Assembly: GCA_022457155.1 (NCBI GenBank)
Contig: JAJGOT010000010.1
Location: 3,336,001 to 3,400,000, forward strand
From: Cladopsammia gracilis
Lineage: Eukaryota; Cnidaria; Anthozoa; Scleractinia; Dendrophylliidae
Direction of reading: 5' to 3'
DNA length: 64,000 nucleotides
Positions 59,101 through 64,000 of this stretch are shown in pieces. A model generated the notes under the pieces. It worked only from the letters and a program-made list of their open reading frames with translations, made no database searches and was not told where the DNA came from. Positions within the stretch are counted from its first letter, which is position 1. Every line of letters starts with the position of its first letter. The position numbers and the translations under genes are program-made.

Positions 59101-62100
59101 GTTAACCAAATAGGTGGGGTACACCTTAAGGCATGTACCCTAAGTTTGTTTGTCAAAACTCTAAATATGTTTTTCATCCTCTTGTCCTTTCCTAATAATT
59201 TACTTCCATTATTCTTTTTAAAGGTCTGAACAACCTTCAGAGTGGCATCCATCGTCAATATATGAAAGACCTGTTTGTTGAGCTTTGCCTTACAGTACCT
59301 GTCAGGCTGAGGTAACAAGAACTTAGTGACTGGGCACCGGGTGATAATAGAATGAGTAGACAGACTGATATCCAAAGATTTTTACATCATGCTTGACCAC
59401 CTTACTTAATTGTAGAGGTTTTTTAATATACTGCTTTGACCTTGTTTGGTTCATCCAGTTTTCTAACAAAAAAGGTTTTAAAACCACCAAATTTTCCACA
59501 GATTTTCTTATGGGTATATGGGCAGAGGGGGTGGGCCATGTTACCATCAGGATTATCCTTGGGCCATGCTAAGTATAGTAGTTGGTGTTTTTTAATTGTT
59601 TTAAATTATACAAGACATAAAAGAGTCACATTAGTCTAGTGGATGTGCATATCAGTAGGTTGATGGTTGGAATCCAGGTTGTTTAGCTCTCCCATTGCTC
59701 AATACTGTCTCTCATCAGAATACCAGTGAGTTGTTCAGCAAATCTTACAAAATGTTGGGGTTAACCTTAATTATGATATCCCATCCTGTGTGAAATGCTC
59801 CTAGCTGCTTATGTCAGGATTTCTTATATACTATTAAAGAAATAAATAATGCACTGAGTGCATTATTGAATTATAATTATAAACATGCGGGATGATCCAG
59901 ATTAGACTACCTGGCTTTACTTTCATCAAAATAAAAATAAAAAATCTGATGCATGTCTACAGGGCCATGCACCATTTTACAGACCATCTCAAGACTGTTG
60001 TGAGGGAGGGGAGGGGAGCAGGGGGTGGGGTGTAGTGTAGTGGTGAGAGCACTCACCTCCCACCAGTGTGGCCCGGGTTCGATTCCCGGCCCGGCTTCAT
60101 ATGTGGGTTGAATTTTTTGTTGGTTCTCTCCTTGCTCCGAGGGGTTTTTCTCCAGGTACTCCGGTTTTCCCCTCTCCTCAAAAACCAACACTTCCAAATT
60201 CCAATCAGATCTGGAAAGTGTCCCTAATGAGTACTCGCATGCTAAATACCTTTGACACTTAAATAAAGTGATTTTTTAAAGTACTGTTTTTCTTCTTTTC
60301 AGTTCCTTGTTACCATATTTACCTATGCTGATGGATCCACTGGTTTCTGCTCTAAATGGATCTCAAACGCTTGTCAGTCAGGTACTGAAATGCAACACTG
60401 TATTGTGTCACCTATTTAAGCTCGAGTTGCTGCCAATTATATGAATTGATTTTGTGATATCAGTCTATTACAGTATCACTTGATATATCCTGTTTGTACC
60501 ACAACCAGGGTTTACGGACATTGGAGCTGTGTGTTGACAACCTTCAACCAGATTTCCTGTATGACCACATTCAACCAGTGAGAGCAGAACTATTCCAAGT
60601 AAGTCAACAAAATTGCTAATGATTCTCTTCCCTGTTATTTGAAGTGATTTTTTTTACTGTCCTAGAGAGAACTCTGTAGTTATTTTTTCAGCTCCTTTTT
60701 TGCTAACAAATGTTATATTTTCAGGCACTTTGGAAAACTCTTCGCAATCCACATGACAGTATTGCCCATGTGGCCTTCAGGGTTTTGGGCAAGTTTGGTG
60801 GTGGCAACAGAAGAATGCTTAAGGAACCACAGAAGGTGGGTCTTAAGAAAAGTTGGTCCATAAACCAGCTTTAGATCTTTACATAGATCCAGAAATAAGA
60901 GAGTGGACTTACTTTTTGGAGGACGTTATTTTCAGTTCAGAATAATATGTTGTATGGACTAAGGACTTTCATAGTTTCCCAAAGATAACAGAATTTTCTA
61001 TTTCTTTTGAAATAAATATTAAGTCAGCAAATGTTACTTGATGTTGTATCCATATTTGTGTTGCCTCATCTTAAACTGTGACATGATAAATAAGAGAGTA
61101 TGTTAAATAATCAATATTTAAATTTTCTAAATATTTGTAGTTGTGTTAAACGCCTCACTGTATATTTCACAAGTGCTTTAAATATTGCTTTTCAGCTGAA
61201 GTATAACAATGCTGAAACACAAGGACCATGCCTGTCAATATTTTACCCAGAAAACACCAATCCTGTATCACTTCCTGTTACTGCAGTAAGTCAAGTTCTT
61301 GTACATCAAAGATCTTGAGTTATATTTTGAGAATAAAAAACCAGCATTGCAACTGTGAAACTTCATTATCTGTTACAAACCAGTATTGAAACTGTGAAAC
61401 TTCTTTATCTGTTTACAGGTGATTGAAAGAGCATTAACAGTACTCAAAACCCTCCCACCAAATATGGCTGCTCTTCCTCAGCAGTCTCCAATGCAAATAG
61501 ACCACACCGTGTTTTATAGAAAACAGGCCTGGTTGGTTGTGCAGGTACTAATTATTATTTTACTAGGGCAGTGTCATGCATTTGTTTAATTTTAGTTTGT
61601 AGCTAGCACATTTTGTTTATTATGTTGTCATGGAAGGCAGCAGGCCAGTAGGATAATTCTTGTATTTTTGTTTTTATTTACCTTCTAAACAATACTATTA
61701 CCATTATCAAATGATTAAGATGTTTTAAGTAGTTTTCCCAGTTTCTGACTTTTTTGAACTTTTTGTACATCACCGAGTCTGAGGGTTTTATCTTTCAATG
61801 CTTCCAATTGTTTTGAACTTTCAAACAATTTCTGAATTGTGATTACTAAGGTAGATTCAAAGATACTTTGACCGTGAACAAACAAACTGAAGTTTGTTTG
61901 TTTTTTTTTTTCAATGCTTAACAGAGTCATACCGTACTGGATAGAAGTAACCTAACAGTTAATGCTAAGAAAAACGCCTTCCCTAAGCGTTCCATTTTGT
62001 GTTCCCTTTGCGTTCCTTTTGCGTTCCATTTTGCATTTCCTAAATTCCAAGAACGTGTTCTAAGGTTACTTCTATCCGATACTGTACATGTCAGTGTGAA

Positions 62101-63586
62101 TGTGGGATCAGTAATTTCTTTATATGCAAAAATCCTTGTATTGCTTTCCCAAGTAGTGACAGTCTTAACATTACATCTTGCATTCCTTACAGTCCTTCCT
62201 GATCGCCATGATGTCACTGGAAGACACTGAATCAATTTTTCAACAAGTCTTGTCACACGACAGGTATTGAATTAAACTTGGCATATTCCTAGCTAGCTTC
62301 CAAATGCTAAGTGTTGTTTCATGCAGAATAACTGAAGACTTGGTAGTATATAATTTTGGCTATAACTTGTGAGTCATATGTTTTCCTCAGCTTTAGAACA
62401 GGAAACCCTCCCATTGTAAACAAGACTGCTGTCCCTCCATGTGCTGATGAACCCTCCAAGAAGGTGTTTGAACAAGCTATCACTGGGGCTTTATGTAAGT
62501 TTTTTAAAGAGTCTTGGAATATGCATAAGAGAAACTCTGGATGGAGTTGGCTACTAATTTGGAATGCATGTCATAATGCTATTGGCTCTTCCTATCATTG
62601 CAGTGTAATTTTGTTGTCTCTGTCAGTTTACAAACTACTAACTTAAGCTGTGAATGTTGGTGTACTTTATGAGACAATTTGTGGTTTTTCTTTTGACAGC
62701 AAAACAAACAAGAGGCTTTGGATGTTAGCCATTGATATGAAATAAATTATGTCTTGGCTCTTCCTATCATTGCAGAGCTTACATTAAACAATAAACAGTT
62801 TCTATGCCAAAAATATTTACATCATTAATTAGCATTCTTTACTTAGCTCTGTCTTAGATTAAAACTGAAGTATTCATTTTGTTTCTCATATTCATAGTGT
62901 CTGGTACTATCAAAGAACTGAAGTCAGAAGCAGTACCATTTGTTTCACAGCTTGTGCGGCACTACACCATTGTGGGTGTTGTTCAACAGGCTGGACCCTG
63001 TCCAATCAAACCACAAGCTAGGTATTTATGGGCACAGTATAATGTTTGTATACCTGGATGAATTAATTACTGATGAATTAGAATAAGAATACCCCATGCT
63101 GCGTAAGAAAACAGACAACATTTCTGGTCTCAATGAAACTAGAAATGCGTGCAACAGTTTTATGGCAATGAAGTATATTAAACAAGAGGACATTTTCCTA
63201 GCAGGAGTCCAGTAGCATTGAACAGCACTCAAGGAACTTGGCTGGATGTCTGACTATTGCCTGGGTAACCTGTGATTTTGCACCCTGGGATCTTTACCAA
63301 CATCCTTTAATCAAAATTTAACATATTTGGTAATGATGAGAACTGGTACCCAGATGTGAATAGCAGTAGTTCAGCATTGTCTGACAGTAGGTGGTGCACA
63401 TATTCAATCTTACAATCTATTTTCCTTTAATCATGTAGGAATCGCAGAGGAATTGACATTCATGTCATGGTAGATGCCATAGCAGCCGTTATGGCCATGG
63501 AGGACAAAGAATTCTACAAAGTTGGTGAACTTGCTGTGGCTGTTATGATTGAAACTGCAACTACCATTACAGGAGATGGATACAAG
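46713..63586 (+). CDS. TRRAP: TRRAP, first 37 coding exons (continues past the window)
   Basis: TRRAP is the large pseudokinase scaffold of the TIP60/NuA4 and SAGA/STAGA acetyltransferase complexes in the nucleus. Coding exons: 46713-46821, 47230-47279, 48158-48233, 48381-48415, 48547-48618, 48820-48852, 49126-49209, 49960-50016, 50196-50363, 50521-50595, 50956-51044, 51153-51388, 52794-53020, 53640-53693, 53796-53887, 54558-54762, 54899-54920, 55032-55151, 55608-55697, 56465-56537, 57101-57158, 57261-57314, 57431-57469, 57914-58010, 58412-58506, 58745-58853, 59016-59072, 59224-59311, 60303-60381, 60509-60598, 60725-60835, 61196-61285, 61419-61544, 62193-62263, 62391-62494, 62898-63021, 63439-63586. 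All phases close (1169 codons). Near-identical family blocks include [93 protein letters not shown] and [21 protein letters not shown]. This is the N-terminal HEAT part, about 30% of the protein; the FAT and pseudokinase domains lie outside. Exons 9 and 16 code for Thr/Ser-rich linkers (a Pro-rich linker in vertebrates at the second place). Confidence 0.97.
49362..49645. mobile_element. MITE family X, full copy (TRRAP intron)
   Basis: Ends AGAGCAGTTTTCAATTGAGT / ACTCAATTGAAACTGCTCT. The interior has TTCTGATTGGTTCATTGGAT and ATTGGCCAGAGTAATTGC. About 280 bp. Confidence 0.9.
50645..50750. repeat. Small fold-back in TRRAP intron
   Basis: TAACTGTTATAGTGC...CGCCTAATTCTTAGCC pairs imperfectly with GGCTAAAATTAGGC...GCGCAATAATAGTTT. 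Confidence 0.7.
51508..51522. repeat. Poly-G run
   Basis: G homopolymer within a G-rich, purine-biased stretch (51450-51610) in the large TRRAP intron after exon 12. Confidence 0.85.
51715..52752. mobile_element. 1.04-kb TIR element in TRRAP intron
   Basis: Inverted ends of about 50 bp: CAGTAAGGTTAATCCAATAA ... AGCCCTGGCTACATG at the left, complement of CAGTAAAGTTAATCTAATAA ... at the right. The interior has a diverged direct repeat of about 150 bp (about 51840-51990 and 52155-52302, sharing TACCCAGATCTAATGC) and a short minisatellite GGCTGTTACTTTTGTGA (52545-52620). No transposase. Confidence 0.85.
53107..53540. repeat. (CAT)n tract interrupted by a 149-bp MITE
   Basis: CAT/ATC repeats at 53107-53177 and again, more degenerate, at 53340-53540. 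Between them, 53182-53330 is a MITE with nearly complementary arms: TAACATTAGGCTCTCCC at the left, GAGCCTAATGTTA at the right, CAAGTAATATTTGTTGTACT inside. Confidence 0.9.
54007..54240. mobile_element. MITE, GATGAAACACT family
   Basis: Inverted GAGTGTTTGGAAATCAGATGAAACACTCC-type left half (split by mismatches) and a right half ending GATGAAACACTTGTGTC. Similar to the fold-back at 32304-32400. Confidence 0.65.
56007..56347. mobile_element. Palindromic MITE in TRRAP intron 19
   Basis: The strong palindrome 56009-56151 has ACTTATTGACTAAGT / ACTTAGTCAATAAGT ends and GGGAAAATATTTGGCTC / GAGCCAAATATTTTCCC inside. An outer pair TATTTTATCATATGAC (56151) / GTCATATGATAAATA (56332) suggests a larger unit of about 200 bp overlapping it. 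Confidence 0.85.
56609..56866. mobile_element. MITE family X, diverged copy
   Basis: Begins TAGAGAGGTTTTCAATTGAG and contains TTCTGATTGGTTCATTGAAT and TGGCCAGAGTAGTAATTAC. The right end (ACACTCAGTAAAAACC) is decayed. TRRAP intron between exons 20 and 21. Confidence 0.8.
59630..59830 (+). repeat. Possible old tRNA-derived SINE
   Basis: Box-A-like TTAGTCTAGTGGATGTGCATATC and box-B-like GGTTGGAATCC (about 59663) are followed by a body loosely like the SINE at 26530 (CTCTCATCAGAATACC). Strongly diverged, so uncertain. Confidence 0.45.
60025..60270 (+). repeat. tRNA-derived SINE close to a TRRAP splice acceptor
   Basis: Box A TAGTGTAGTGGTGAGAGC (about 60033-60050) and box B GGTTCGATTCC (60076-60086), then a conserved-looking central part (TTGGTTCTCTCCTTGCTCCG, TTTTTCTCCAGGTACTCCGG) and an AAATAAAG tail. 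It ends about 30 bp before the acceptor of exon 29 (AG at 60301-60302). The central part resembles the domain shared by Nin-type SINEs, which is a memory-based comparison. Confidence 0.8.
61930..62090. repeat. Fold-back with internal GCGTTCC minisatellite
   Basis: GTACTGGATAGAAGTAACCT mirrors AGGTTACTTCTATCCGATAC. Between them are several units of GCGTTCCATTTTGTGTTCC. Confidence 0.8.
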
Positions 63587-64000
63587 GTAATAAGCTTTTC
63601 ACCTCTTAGAGACTCCTTTCTTGTAAGCAAAAAATTCTTAATTAACATGAAAAAAATGTCTTTTATAACAAAGTTGTGGTGTCTTAATTTTGTTAACTAC
63701 CTTTGGTGGAGCCTTTACTTTGAAGAAAATATTATTCTAAGATAATAAACAGGGTTTAGAATTGGCAAAAGGAAACTTTTTGCAGAATTTGATGACTTAT
63801 GTACAAAAACTGAGGAAAGGACAATGCTCAAAGTTCAAATAAATCTAGAGAACAATAATATTTCAGCATTGCATTTTCTTGAACCTTTAACCATGCATAA
63901 AAATGAAACCCGCACGAAAATAAAAGGCATTAGGATAAGTAAAACTTGTTGCTACTCCCGAAAATGGAGGTAGACAAAATGGTCATTTGCTCTTAGTGCT

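Overview
The window is from an animal nuclear genome with many introns, most likely a cnidarian and probably a reef coral. The support is: two conserved eukaryotic genes cut into many short exons (TEX10-like and TRRAP), a HEPN/NB-ARC/TPR/MYND gene and a Sel1/MYND gene of a kind common in corals, a Penelope-like retroelement with a GIY-YIG domain, tRNA-derived SINEs and very many fold-back elements. There is nothing prokaryotic. The exact species cannot be read from the sequence.

Layout. (1) 1-15055, plus strand: a large NLR-like gene with a HEPN domain, coiled coil, NB-ARC ATPase, TPRs, a right-handed beta-helix and a complete C-terminal MYND finger. It is broken. An in-frame 843-bp tandem duplication copied the NB-ARC exon segment, and the second copy was then split by an 8.4-kb terminal-inverted-repeat element (2876-11298) flanked by the 8-bp target duplication AAAAGTGG. 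That element carries a 1.6-kb 9-bp minisatellite and several fold-backs. (2) 15056-19468: no gene recognised; fold-backs and short tandem repeats. (3) 19469-25714, minus strand: a Sel1-repeat exon and a TPR/MYND exon with matching splice phase, probably one gene with a 4.3-kb intron that holds a 5'-inverted Penelope-like element. (4) About 26190-27680, plus strand: a decayed hAT/ZMYM1-like transposase interrupted by a SINE. (5) 30366-42895, minus strand: TEX10-like gene, 13 exons traced with consistent phase (962 codons, 3' end not found). (6) 42896-46712: head-to-head intergenic region, more than half of it a nested 2.26-kb transposon. (7) 46713-63586 and beyond, plus strand: the first 37 coding exons (1169 codons) of TRRAP, running off the window.

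TEX10 (Rix1/PELP1-TEX10-WDR18 ribosome-biogenesis complex) and TRRAP (scaffold of the NuA4/TIP60 and SAGA acetyltransferases) are housekeeping genes sharing a divergent promoter region. The left half is a lineage-specific, repeat-riddled area with signalling or immune-like receptor genes. The most unusual items are the HEPN-NB-ARC-TPR-beta-helix-MYND architecture, the duplication-then-insertion history that can be read at base level, and a 71-bp tandem array of tRNA-head SINE units inside a TEX10 intron.
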